NCBI RefSeq assembly: GCF_003641185.1
Contig: NZ_CP032757.1
Span: 62,001 to 126,000 of the forward strand
Reading direction: 5' to 3'
Origin: Lactiplantibacillus pentosus
GTDB lineage: Bacteria; Bacillota; Bacilli; Lactobacillales; Lactobacillaceae
DNA: 64,000 nucleotides
Of this stretch, positions 42,488 to 50,829 are shown in pieces (the first letter of the stretch is position 1; the number at the start of each line of letters is the position of its first letter). Under the pieces are notes generated by a model, which made no database searches, had not been told where the DNA came from, and saw nothing but the letters and a program-made list of their open reading frames with translations. The position numbers were made by a program, and so were the translations under genes.

Positions 42488-45187
42488 ATGATGGTAACAC
42501 CACTAGCAGATTTTCAAAGTCTCCTAAGTGCACCAGCTAGTTCAGGTGGTGCTAGCGGACACTGGTCTGAGGAAGAAAAACTATCCATTTTTCGCAGTCT
42601 ATTCAAAGGCCGTGACGATGTTTATGCTAAACGCTATTTTAATAAAAGAGCGGGGCGGTACGTCTATAGTCCTGCGACACGTTTCAAGGATGGTCGACCG
42701 ATGAGGGATAAGACGTTGCCATTAACGGATAATGTCATAAAAGATCATTTAAATGGTAAGCAGTTTATTGGCATTTATCCACTTTTAAAAGATGATACGA
42801 CTAATTTTTTAGTTATTGATATCGATAAATCAAATTGGCAGATGATTATTAAATCATTGAAAAAAGTGGCAAGTCAGCAGGGTGTGCCTGTTTTTATTGA
42901 ATGTTCCCAGTCTGGAAATGGTGGACACTTGTGGGTTTTCTTTGAACACACGTTGACTGCTAAACTTGCGCGACAATTGGGTCAACAATTATTGGAGCGA
43001 GCAATGGCAATCAATCCAGAGATTTCTTTTGCAGCATTTGACAGATTGTTTCCTAATCAAGACACAATGCCCAGTGGTGGGTACGGCAATCTTATTGCGG
43101 CGCCATTACAGTTGGAACGATTAAGGCAAGGAAGAAGTGCTTTTATAGATGAAAATTTCAAGCCATATCGAGATCAATGGGCCTACTTATCGACTGTAAC
43201 TAAAATATCAGAGAAGCAAGTTCAAGACGCTATAATAGCACTTGCATCGAAAAACACATTTCGGCTATTTAATGAAATAAGCCAAACTCAACCGGATTTA
43301 CTGGCTGATAAGACGTTTAAAACGATGGGGAAAATCAAAATTATTAGGCGTGAACAATTGTTTCTTGATAGTCATAATCTAACACATAAACAAATTATGA
43401 CGTTATGTTGGATGGCAACCTTTAGTAATCCTGAGTTTTATATAAAGCAACGTCAGCGCCGCAGTACTTGGAATAGTCCACGATATATCTCATTGGCGAC
43501 TCAGGATTCTAAGCGCTATCCGGGCTATTTGGGTTTGCCACGTGGCATTGAAAATCTCTTGGTTGAAAAAATACCGGAAATTACGTGGACTGATAAGACG
43601 ACTAATGGCAGATCATTGCATGTTACTTTTACAGGTGAATTATTTGCGGAACAACAGTTGGCACAACAATCAATGCTACGAGGAAATATGGGAGTCTTAT
43701 CTGCTAGAACAGGCTTTGGTAAGACAGTCATTGCTGCTAGTATGATTGCTGAGCGTGCTGTTAGTACGTTAATCATTGTCAATAATCTTGAATTGGCTGA
43801 GCAGTGGCAGAAACAACTTAATCAATTTTTGGAGATTGATGATGATCCTTGGACGGAATATACACCTACAGGACGTAAGCGTCGAAAGCAAAAAATTGGT
43901 ACTTATTACGGTAGCCGTAAGAATACCAGTCGTTTAGTAGATATAGCCAATATTCAAACATTAGCCAGACTAGATGCTTTACCAGAATTCTTATCCCATT
44001 ATGGGATGGTGATCATCGATGAGGTTCATCACGTTGCTGCGCGCACTTTTGATGAAGTGGTCAGTCAAGTACCTGCAAAGTATATTTATGGTTTATCAGC
44101 AACGCCTTATCGCCGAGATGGCTGGCAACCGAATATCTTTATGCGAGTTGGAGACATTGCTTATCAAACTGCTAAAGTTGATGAACGTTCTTTATTAACC
44201 ACGAAGCGTTCCTTGATGGTTAGAATGACCAACCTTGGTGAATTAACAAGTAATATAATGGCTAATAATAGTTTGAATCAGAATCAAGATGCCATCATGA
44301 ATAATTCGGACCGAAATCAGCAGATTATAGCAGATGTCCGACATAATTATAAGCAGGGGCGGCACATCATCGTTTTAACTCGCCGAGTGGCCCATGTTCA
44401 TCAACTAGAAGACGTTTTTAAAGAACAGTATGCTGATGTAAAGATATTTGTATTACTAGGAAAACAAAAGAAGAAGAATCGAGAAACAGTTATTGAAATA
44501 AACAATTATCAAGGCCCATATGTATTATTGACAACAACTCAGTATGCGGGCGAAGGCTTCGACGTCAAAAGCCTCGATACACTGTTACTAGCAATGCCAG
44601 TCTCCTATAAAGGAAGTGTTGAGCAGTATCTAGGACGCCTGAACCGAGGATTGGATCATAAATCAGAACTTAGGGTATATGACTATGTTGATATTTTTGT
44701 TCCGATGCTTGCGCGAATGTACCGAAAACGATTAGCAACTTATAAAAATTTGCACTATCAGATTATTCAGAATAAAGAATTAGGTGTGCAATTACAAAAT
44801 GGACAGCTGGGATATCGTGAATTGAATGCAGAATTAAACAAGTCACAACGTACTATCGTGATAGCTGTATCAACTAAACAGATTGGTCTACGTAAATTGA
44901 TTAACAAACTTGATAACAAAAAAATAGTTTTAGTCCTTCCTAGGTCGATGCGGCCGTATTATCAAGATTTAAGTAGTGTGAAGATAATTGAATGTGAAGC
45001 AACATTTAATGTCATCATTATTGATGATGAAGTTGTTTGGTATGATTATTCTGATATAGTCGCAAAGCGTTCAGAGGCTGTTTCATTGCGCTTTAGTAGT
45101 CACGAGTTGGCTAAAAGATTCAGCAAAGTATTATTAAAAACGTCAATTAATTTATTTGGCGGCACGGATGAACCAGAAAGTGAGTGA
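42488..45187 (+). CDS. TOTE-type primase-helicase with degenerate PLD-like end
   Basis: 899 residues from the ATG at 42488. The N-terminal part is an archaeo-eukaryotic primase domain of the TOTE kind: NFLVIDIDKS (DID at 111-113) and ECSQSGNGGHLWVFFEH. The superfamily 2 helicase follows with Walker A RTGFGKT (about 407), IIDEVHHVAA (DEVH box), GLSATPYRRDG, and motif VI VEQYLGRLNRG. The last 110 residues (FNVIIIDDEVVWYDYSDI) recall a PLD-like nuclease domain whose HxK is lost. TOTE systems are predicted conflict systems. The frame is open upstream to a stop at 42407 preceded by ATG GGG AAA at 42398 with AGGAG, suggesting a nonsense-interrupted original start. Confidence 0.8.
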   Translation: MMVTPLADFQSLLSAPASSGGASGHWSEEEKLSIFRSLFKGRDDVYAKRYFNKRAGRYVYSPATRFKDGRPMRDKTLPLTDNVIKDHLNGKQFIGIYPLLKDDTTNFLVIDIDKSNWQMIIKSLKKVASQQGVPVFIECSQSGNGGHLWVFFEHTLTAKLARQLGQQLLERAMAINPEISFAAFDRLFPNQDTMPSGGYGNLIAAPLQLERLRQGRSAFIDENFKPYRDQWAYLSTVTKISEKQVQDAIIALASKNTFRLFNEISQTQPDLLADKTFKTMGKIKIIRREQLFLDSHNLTHKQIMTLCWMATFSNPEFYIKQRQRRSTWNSPRYISLATQDSKRYPGYLGLPRGIENLLVEKIPEITWTDKTTNGRSLHVTFTGELFAEQQLAQQSMLRGNMGVLSARTGFGKTVIAASMIAERAVSTLIIVNNLELAEQWQKQLNQFLEIDDDPWTEYTPTGRKRRKQKIGTYYGSRKNTSRLVDIANIQTLARLDALPEFLSHYGMVIIDEVHHVAARTFDEVVSQVPAKYIYGLSATPYRRDGWQPNIFMRVGDIAYQTAKVDERSLLTTKRSLMVRMTNLGELTSNIMANNSLNQNQDAIMNNSDRNQQIIADVRHNYKQGRHIIVLTRRVAHVHQLEDVFKEQYADVKIFVLLGKQKKKNRETVIEINNYQGPYVLLTTTQYAGEGFDVKSLDTLLLAMPVSYKGSVEQYLGRLNRGLDHKSELRVYDYVDIFVPMLARMYRKRLATYKNLHYQIIQNKELGVQLQNGQLGYRELNAELNKSQRTIVIAVSTKQIGLRKLINKLDNKKIVLVLPRSMRPYYQDLSSVKIIECEATFNVIIIDDEVVWYDYSDIVAKRSEAVSLRFSSHELAKRFSKVLLKTSINLFGGTDEPESE

Positions 45188-45313
45188 TAGCACATTTAGC
45201 TCAATTCTAACTGTGACTTTCCCTTATCAACTAAAGTGGTCGGTACTTAGCTTGCCGGCTTGATGGCATGCGGAAAGAATTAAACTGATTTTATCTAGAA
45301 GGAGTGGATCTTA

Positions 45314-46198
45314 GTGAAGAAAATCGCGCCCATTTTCGTGGGACTCGGGGCGATTAGTTTTGGTGTGCCGGCATCGTTGTTTAAAATTGCGCGGCGAGAA
45401 GGGGTGGCTAATGGCCCCTTGCTGTTCTGGTCATTCCTTAGCGCAGTCGTTATCTTAGGTGTTATTCAATTAGTTCGACACGCACGTTTAAAAGGCCAGG
45501 CAACGAGTTGGAAGCAAATTGGCCTGGTGATTGCGGCAGGAACGGCATCAGGGTTTACTAATACCTTTTATATTCAGGCACTGAAACTTATCCCAGTTGC
45601 CGTGGCTGCGGTGATGCTGATGCAGGCAGTCTGGTTGTCGACGCTGCTAGGGGCAGTCATTCATCATCGGCGCCCCTCACGACTACAAACGGTCAGCATT
45701 GTTTTGGTATTGCTAGGCACGATTTTAGCTGCTGGCCTGTTTCCGATTACGCAAGCACTCTCACTATGGGGCTTGTTGCTTAGCTTCTTGGCCGCTTGCT
45801 CATATGCTTGTACGATGCAGTTCACAGCTAGCTTAGGCAATAACCTCGACCCGTTATCGAAAACGTGGTTGCTGTGTTTGGGTGCTTTCATACTCATTGC
45901 CATCTTGTGGTCGCCGCAATTGATTACCGCACCAACCACGCCAGCAACGGTCGGTTGGGGTGTGCTAATTGCACTCTTTTCCATGGTTTTCCCGTTGGTC
46001 ATGTATTCACTATTCATGCCATACTTGGAGCTAGGCATTGGGCCAATTCTTTCTTCGTTGGAATTGCCAGCTTCGATTGTCGTGGCATTTGTATTATTAG
46101 GTGAAACCGTTGATTGGGTTCAGATGGTAGGAGTTGTTGTCATCATTACGGCTGTTGTTTTACCGAATGTGTTGAATCGACGCCGAGCTCGACCGTAA
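45314..46198 (+). CDS. EamA-family (DMT superfamily) transporter
   Basis: 294 residues, GTG start at 45314 with AAGGAG. Two EamA repeats of five helices each are seen: the first begins APIFVGLGAISFGVPASLFK, the second near SLWGLLLSFLAACSYACTMQ, ending LELPASIVVAFVLLGETVDW. Drug/metabolite transporters of this type export amino acids or metabolites. Its last 154 bases are duplicated at 47633-47783 on the far side of the next gene. Confidence 0.85.
   Translation: MKKIAPIFVGLGAISFGVPASLFKIARREGVANGPLLFWSFLSAVVILGVIQLVRHARLKGQATSWKQIGLVIAAGTASGFTNTFYIQALKLIPVAVAAVMLMQAVWLSTLLGAVIHHRRPSRLQTVSIVLVLLGTILAAGLFPITQALSLWGLLLSFLAACSYACTMQFTASLGNNLDPLSKTWLLCLGAFILIAILWSPQLITAPTTPATVGWGVLIALFSMVFPLVMYSLFMPYLELGIGPILSSLELPASIVVAFVLLGETVDWVQMVGVVVIITAVVLPNVLNRRRARP
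46045..46198 (+). repeat. Direct repeat, copy 1: native 3' end of the EamA gene
   Basis: Matches 47633-47783 with a few substitutions. The native copy is in frame to the stop at 46196. The pair encloses the single gene at 46246. Confidence 0.9.
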
Positions 46199-46245
46199 TT
46201 TAGGCTAATACCGAACTCAAAATGAAAATATTGGGAGTGATTTTG

Positions 46246-47616
46246 ATGCTAGTTGCATTTGAAGGTATTGATGGTGCGGAGAAGACAGCTGTCTTGGCGC
46301 TATTGAAGAAAAGGAAAAAGGCGTCACAATATGAATTTTGCAAAGCATTTAACGCTCCTTTAGATGGCGACTCACAACAAGCACCAGCGCATAAGGATTC
46401 AGGTTTAGCCGGGACGGATGTCTTTACCGCAGATCAGGTTTGGACTTACGATAATAAAACCTTGCCGGCACTCAAGCAGAACAAAATAGTCATTTGGGAC
46501 GGCTATGTTGACACTGTATTGGCTTATCGGTATGCAGAAGAGAGCACTGGAGGAATTGTTAATCATGATTTAGCCCATGCAATTAACAATCCCTTTAAGA
46601 AGCCCGATTTGACTTTTTACTTTCATACAGATGAACAGATGTTTTTGGATGACACAACAGCTAAAAATCGTAGAAAACCGGCTACCATCGAATTTCTTCG
46701 TAGTATGAATAAGTTTTATGAAAATAAAGTTCAAACAGATTCGACATATGTAAGAGTTGATGCTTCTCAACCAATCGAGCAGGTATATGAGGTCGTGAAT
46801 AGTATTCTGCAGGCCTTTGAGTTTCATAAAAATAGCGCATTGAAAATTGACCATGAGCGAGCGGATGTGTTAGTCAAATTATTAAATAAGCAGTATTATA
46901 ACGATCCCTTTTTTCTAAGCGTTCAGGCTAATTTGATTGGGAATCAAGTCCCCAAGGGTGTAGCGAAGGGGTCAAAATATCACGCGCGCTTTTTGTACTA
47001 CATTGCTTGCAACGATCATGGGCTGAAATCCAATAGTATGTACGAGAAAGCGAAACGATTGTATGAAACTCACCCAGAATACTTTGACCCAAGAACGATC
47101 ATCAACTTAAGTGAAGACGATATTTTTAATGCTATTGTTAAAAAATTAGGTGCGAGATACCCCAACGCGTTACTGCGTTCGTGGATAGAAAATACCAGCT
47201 TTATCATGCAGAATTACGAAGGTGAGCCAATTAATTTGTTTACCAGTACCGATGATGCCTATGTTCTGCTGAAAAGTATTCAGAAGTTAAGGGGCTATGG
47301 ACCGAAAATCAGCGGGATGTTAGTGCGGGCAATTCATGGGTTAAAGTTTAATCCAGCTTTGAAAAACATGGAAGCCGTCTTAGTCCCAGTAGATATACAT
47401 GATTCCAGGATCCTTTTTAAAACTGGTGTGTTTTCTGTACCGAAGTCTGAAAACTTTGATTATTATGATTACGTTTTACCAGCTCAGAAGGAACTCTTGT
47501 CTGCATGCAATAGGAACAGATTGGATTGGACGATTGTCGATAAGGCCCTGTGGCTGATTGGGTCTCATAATAGAACTGACAGCTTGGTCGAGGAAGTTAT
47601 GAAGGTTAAGGGATAG
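46246..47616 (+). CDS. Degenerate thymidylate-kinase-like domain fused to an HhH/glycosylase-like domain
   Basis: 456 residues from the ATG at 46246 (GGGAG upstream). Residues 1-190 follow thymidylate kinase: FEGIDGAEKTA in place of FEGIDGSGKST, LPALKQNKIVIWDGYVDTVL (DGY in place of DRY) and PDLTFYFHTD. The loss of the P-loop Gly and of the catalytic Arg suggests no normal kinase activity. Residues 210-456 (LRGYGPKISGMLVRAIHGLK, VPVDIHDSRILFKTG, KALWLIGSHN) fit a helix-hairpin-helix fold of the DNA-glycosylase class. The protein may bind a modified base or nucleotide. The direct repeats mark it as an insert behind the EamA gene. Confidence 0.65.
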   Translation: MLVAFEGIDGAEKTAVLALLKKRKKASQYEFCKAFNAPLDGDSQQAPAHKDSGLAGTDVFTADQVWTYDNKTLPALKQNKIVIWDGYVDTVLAYRYAEESTGGIVNHDLAHAINNPFKKPDLTFYFHTDEQMFLDDTTAKNRRKPATIEFLRSMNKFYENKVQTDSTYVRVDASQPIEQVYEVVNSILQAFEFHKNSALKIDHERADVLVKLLNKQYYNDPFFLSVQANLIGNQVPKGVAKGSKYHARFLYYIACNDHGLKSNSMYEKAKRLYETHPEYFDPRTIINLSEDDIFNAIVKKLGARYPNALLRSWIENTSFIMQNYEGEPINLFTSTDDAYVLLKSIQKLRGYGPKISGMLVRAIHGLKFNPALKNMEAVLVPVDIHDSRILFKTGVFSVPKSENFDYYDYVLPAQKELLSACNRNRLDWTIVDKALWLIGSHNRTDSLVEEVMKVKG

Positions 47617-47632
47617 ATACTGGAGTTTAGTT

Positions 47633-47783
47633 AATTCTTTCTTTGTTGGAATTGCCGGCTTCGATTGTCGTGGCATTTGTATTATTAGGTGAAACAGTTG
47701 ACTGGGTTTAGATGGTGGGCGTTGTTGTCATCATTACGGCTGTCATTTTACCGAATGTGTTGAATCGACGGCAGACACGCTAA
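47633..47783 (+). repeat. Direct repeat, copy 2: EamA 3'-end fragment
   Basis: Repeats the last 50 codons of the EamA gene, with an in-frame TAG (after GETVDWV) and silent changes, so it is a fragment. It may have been the original end before insertion. A terminator follows. Confidence 0.9.
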
Positions 47784-47801
47784 AACTTGATAGTTACGAC
47801 A

Positions 47802-47836
47802 AAAGCCACCAGCGAGCAAGTCTGCTGGTGGCTTTA
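47802..47836 (+). terminator. Terminator next to parS 3
   Basis: AAAGCCACCAGC pairs with GCTGGTGGCTTT; parS 3 begins directly after it. Confidence 0.85.
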
Positions 47837-47852
47837 TGTTTCACGTGAAACA
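47837..47852. promoter_or_regulatory. parS site 3 (ParB/Spo0J binding)
   Basis: Exact TGTTTCACGTGAAACA, intergenic, abutting the terminator. Confidence 0.9.
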
Positions 47853-47952
47853 TTCCTAAAAAATCATCCCATTACTCAATGTGACCACTTATTAGTTGCC
47901 TCAACGACACACTTCGGGTAATCTAGGACCAACTTGAAAGGTGGCGAGCAAA

Positions 47953-48438
47953 ATGACTTATCATATTGAACCAGCGCGAGCGGACAGTGATTTTGCGTCG
48001 ATTCGAAAGGTCTATTACGAGACTTGGTTATCAGCATATCGCGACTTAATTCCTGAAGCGGCCCTTAAGCAACTCACACCCGCTATCTGGCGTCCTGAAC
48101 GACATTGGCGCAATATGTTACTGGCGGTAACGGCTGCCGGTGAAATCATCGGTGCCTGTACATATGGCCCGGCCCGCAATGCGGCATATGCAGGGTGGGG
48201 CGAGCTGTATTCGTTATACGTGCGCCCAGCGTATCAGCATGATGGGGTCGGGCACCAATTAATCACGAGGGCTCTGCAACAGTTGCGTGCTGATTTTTTG
48301 CAAATCTATCTATTGGTCTTGGCTAACAATGACACTGCGCAACAGTTTTATCGTCAATATGGGTTCCGTGATACTGGTCGCCAATATGTCGATCAGGCGC
48401 CTTTTGGGACGTTACATGAACGCATTTTTATTACGTGA
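47953..48438 (+). CDS. GNAT-family N-acetyltransferase
   Basis: 161 residues from the ATG at 47953 (AAAGGTGG upstream; GTG at 47941 possible). The acetyl-CoA motif A is LYSLYVRPAYQHDGVGHQLI (Q/RxxGxG/A), and VLANNDTAQQFYRQYGFRDT is motif B. The substrate is not predictable. A long hairpin with arms at 48441-48453 and 48494-48506 separates it from the convergent DJ-1 gene. Confidence 0.9.
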   Translation: MTYHIEPARADSDFASIRKVYYETWLSAYRDLIPEAALKQLTPAIWRPERHWRNMLLAVTAAGEIIGACTYGPARNAAYAGWGELYSLYVRPAYQHDGVGHQLITRALQQLRADFLQIYLLVLANNDTAQQFYRQYGFRDTGRQYVDQAPFGTLHERIFIT

Positions 48439-48440
48439 TT

Positions 48441-48506
48441 TAAAAGATGAGCAGTCCGTTCAAGTGTGTCGGTATTCGGCATACTTGGTGGATTGCTCAT
48501 CTTTTA
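48441..48506. terminator. Bidirectional terminator
   Basis: TAAAAGATGAGCA pairs with TGCTCATCTTTTA, loop of 40 bases. Its right arm overlaps the stop region of the DJ-1 gene. Confidence 0.75.
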
Positions 48507-49181
48507 AGCGAGCTTAGTAATTAATTGCTTCGCAACGGCGCGGACTGAAAATGGATTTTGGCCCGTAATTAGTCGACCATCAGTGACGGCATATTCACTG
48601 TAAAAACGGTGTTGGCTAAACGTGGCGCCGTGCGCGGTTGCTTGGTCGCGATTAAGGAAGGGCACGACCCGTTTTTTGCCGGCGAGACGCTCTTCAGTGG
48701 CAGTAAAGCCGGTAATTGTCTTGCCCGCAATCAGGAATTGCCCGTTTGCGTCCTTGATGTTGAACAGGCCAGCAATCCCATGGCAAACGGAAGTGACATA
48801 GCCGCCGTGCTGATAAATAGCACTGGCAATGGTCTGCAACTCAGGATTATCTGGGAAATCCCACATGACGCCATGGCCGCCAGTATAATAAATGGCGGCG
48901 TAATCCTCAGGCTTGATCTGACTGGGCGTCAAGGTATGGCTCAGGGCGCGGTCGATAAAATCAGGGCTTTCGTAAATCGCCATGGTTGCGGCGTCCGTAT
49001 ACTTCATGCTGCGTGGATCTAGTGGCACAAATCCGCCCTTAGGACTGACATAATCCACGTCAATGTGGGCTCGCTGCATTTCATCGACAAATTCTGCTGC
49101 TTCGCCCAACCATAAACCGGTGGGGTCGTTGGTGCCTTGGTAACGCATGACGTTAGTTTCAACGATCAGCACTTTTTTCAT
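48504..49181 (-). CDS. DJ-1/PfpI-family protein (Hsp31-like)
   Basis: 225 residues with the nucleophile elbow TSVCHGIAG (Cys133) and YYTGGHGVMWDFPDNPEL. It is closest in layout to the class-I-amidotransferase-like Hsp31/YhbO group that act as glyoxalase or deglycase and protect against carbonyl stress. AGGAG precedes the ATG. It is 18 bases downstream of the quinone-reductase gene, in the same operon and regulated by the divergent ArsR-type gene. Confidence 0.87.
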   Translation of the reverse strand: MKKVLIVETNVMRYQGTNDPTGLWLGEAAEFVDEMQRAHIDVDYVSPKGGFVPLDPRSMKYTDAATMAIYESPDFIDRALSHTLTPSQIKPEDYAAIYYTGGHGVMWDFPDNPELQTIASAIYQHGGYVTSVCHGIAGLFNIKDANGQFLIAGKTITGFTATEERLAGKKRVVPFLNRDQATAHGATFSQHRFYSEYAVTDGRLITGQNPFSVRAVAKQLITKLA

Positions 49182-49199
49182 TGTTCATCACTCCTAAAA

Positions 49200-50225
49200 T
49201 TAGTGCGCATTCTGGTCAGCTGAAGACGTTACAACTTCAATGACAATTTTGCCAGTCGCGTGGCCGGAATGCGAATATTGTAACGCGTCATTAATTTGAT
49301 CAAGTGGCATCACGCGGTCGATAATTGGCCGCAGTGTGCCTTGCGCCAGTAGTTCGCTTAGAATGGTCAACTGCTGACCACTCGGATGCATAAACAAGAA
49401 ATCATAGGTCGCATGCGTTTGCTTTTCTAACCGACTGAGGGGCCGGGTCGCGAGGGCAAACAACCATTGTTTCCAGACAGGCACACCGTAAGATTTGCCA
49501 AACCGAGCGTTAGGTAAGCCGGCGATACTGACAACGTGGCCGCCCGGTTTAATGATTTTGAAGGCTGCTTGTAAGTCCTGACCACCCCGGGTATCGAGGA
49601 CCGCATCGTAATCAGTTAATACGTCCGCAAAGTTTTGCTGATGATAATCGATAATCTTGTCGGCACCTAAGGACCGGACGAGGTAGAAATGTTGCGGGCT
49701 AGTGGTTGTGGCAACGAATGCGCCGAAGTGCTTTGCCAGCTGAATCGCCAGACTACCGATACCACCTGAACCACCAGGAATAAAGACTTTTTGACCAGGC
49801 TGAAGCTGCATGATATCGTGTAACGCTTGGTAGCTCGTGAGACCAACTAGTGGAATTGCGGCGGCCTCGGTGAAAGTCAGGTTCTGTGGCTTGAAGGCAA
49901 TGGCAGTATGATCGATTGCGATAAACTCAGCGAAGGTACCGATACGGTCTTTAGGCGCACGGCCATAGACTGCATCGCCAACTTTGAAAGCTGTGACTTG
50001 AGCACCAACTTCAGTAATTACGCCGGCAAAATCATTACCCAACGTTAACGGCATGTGATATTTGAGCAGGGGTCGGATACCACCGGCCATAATTTTTAAA
50101 TCGAGCGGATTAATGCTCGCGGCCATAATTTTGACGAGGACGTCGTGGGCGCCAACGACAGGAACTGGCGTGTCTGTAAGTGTCAGAGTGGCTTGTTTGT
50201 AATGGTTAATCTGTGCTGCCTTCAT
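49200..50225 (-). CDS. Zinc-independent quinone oxidoreductase (MDR superfamily)
   Basis: 341 residues. MAASINPLDLKIMAGG and TLGNDFAGVITEVGAQVTAF are the N-terminal MDR marks; VFIPGGSGGIGSLAIQLAKH is the NADPH-binding loop. The zinc ligands of alcohol dehydrogenases are absent, as in QOR/zeta-crystallin-like reductases. It reduces quinones or enones with NADPH. First gene of the two-gene operon; GGAGG before the ATG. The divergent promoter contains an inverted repeat. Confidence 0.9.
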   Translation of the reverse strand: MKAAQINHYKQATLTLTDTPVPVVGAHDVLVKIMAASINPLDLKIMAGGIRPLLKYHMPLTLGNDFAGVITEVGAQVTAFKVGDAVYGRAPKDRIGTFAEFIAIDHTAIAFKPQNLTFTEAAAIPLVGLTSYQALHDIMQLQPGQKVFIPGGSGGIGSLAIQLAKHFGAFVATTTSPQHFYLVRSLGADKIIDYHQQNFADVLTDYDAVLDTRGGQDLQAAFKIIKPGGHVVSIAGLPNARFGKSYGVPVWKQWLFALATRPLSRLEKQTHATYDFLFMHPSGQQLTILSELLAQGTLRPIIDRVMPLDQINDALQYSHSGHATGKIVIEVVTSSADQNAH

Positions 50226-50301
50226 AAGGTTCCTCCGTATCCGTTCAAGCGTTTAACATCTTGAACAAAGCATGGTGCTGATTTTAGACCGTCGCTTACT
50301 A

Positions 50302-50327
50302 AAAGTCAACAATTATTGTTTGACTTT
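50302..50327. promoter_or_regulatory. Operator of the divergent quinone reductase/ArsR promoters
   Basis: AAAGTCAA (50302-50309) and TTGACTTT (50320-50327) form an inverted repeat around an AT-rich centre (CAATTATTG). TTGACT also acts as a possible -35 box in both directions, so the ArsR-type protein bound here would block both promoters. Confidence 0.7.
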
Positions 50328-50402
50328 CGTCGTTTGCAAGTGTTAAATGGTTTAAGAATACGAACGAGTAAGCCAGCTTTTATCATTAAAGGACGTGAGT
50401 AG

Positions 50403-50729
50403 ATGGCAGAACAAACGATGGCAATTTTCAAAGCAGGGGTGCCAATTTTCACCATTTTACAAGATACACATCGCCAACAAATTCTCGTGATGCTATGCCG
50501 GACTGACCAGATGACGGTCAATCAGATTACGGCGCAAGTGGCCTTGTCACGACCAGCTGTCTCGCATCATTTGAAATTAATGCTGGACGCGGGCATCGTG
50601 GCAGTGAACCAGACTGGAACTGAGCGGTATTATCGTGCAAATATGGGTCCAACATTGAAGCTACTGCGGGAACTGACCGCTTCCTTAGAGGCTGATATTG
50701 CCAGTCAACAATCCCCACAAAACAACTAA
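50403..50729 (+). CDS. ArsR-family winged-helix regulator
   Basis: 108 residues with the HTH_5 fold: ILVMLCRTDQMTVNQITAQV, LSRPAVSHHLKLMLDAGIVA and GTERYYRANM wing. No Cys metal-binding motif is visible (the only Cys is in helix alpha-2), so it may sense thiol or electrophile stress instead of metal. It is divergent from the quinone reductase/DJ-1 operon. ACGTGAGTAG precedes the ATG, without a strong ribosome site. Confidence 0.85.
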   Translation: MAEQTMAIFKAGVPIFTILQDTHRQQILVMLCRTDQMTVNQITAQVALSRPAVSHHLKLMLDAGIVAVNQTGTERYYRANMGPTLKLLRELTASLEADIASQQSPQNN

Positions 50730-50740
50730 CACAACACGAA

Positions 50741-50797
50741 AAACACCTGCACAAGAAATGGCCCCCTGGTGGGTGTCTTCTTGCGCAGGTGTTTTTG
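50741..50797. terminator. Bidirectional terminator between ArsR and MATE genes
   Basis: AAACACCTGC and GCAGGTGTTT arms (plus CAAGAA/TTCTTG extension) with T runs on both strands. Confidence 0.85.
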
Positions 50798-50829
50798 TAT
50801 GATGAAAGGGATTTGCTAAGAAATTTGAA

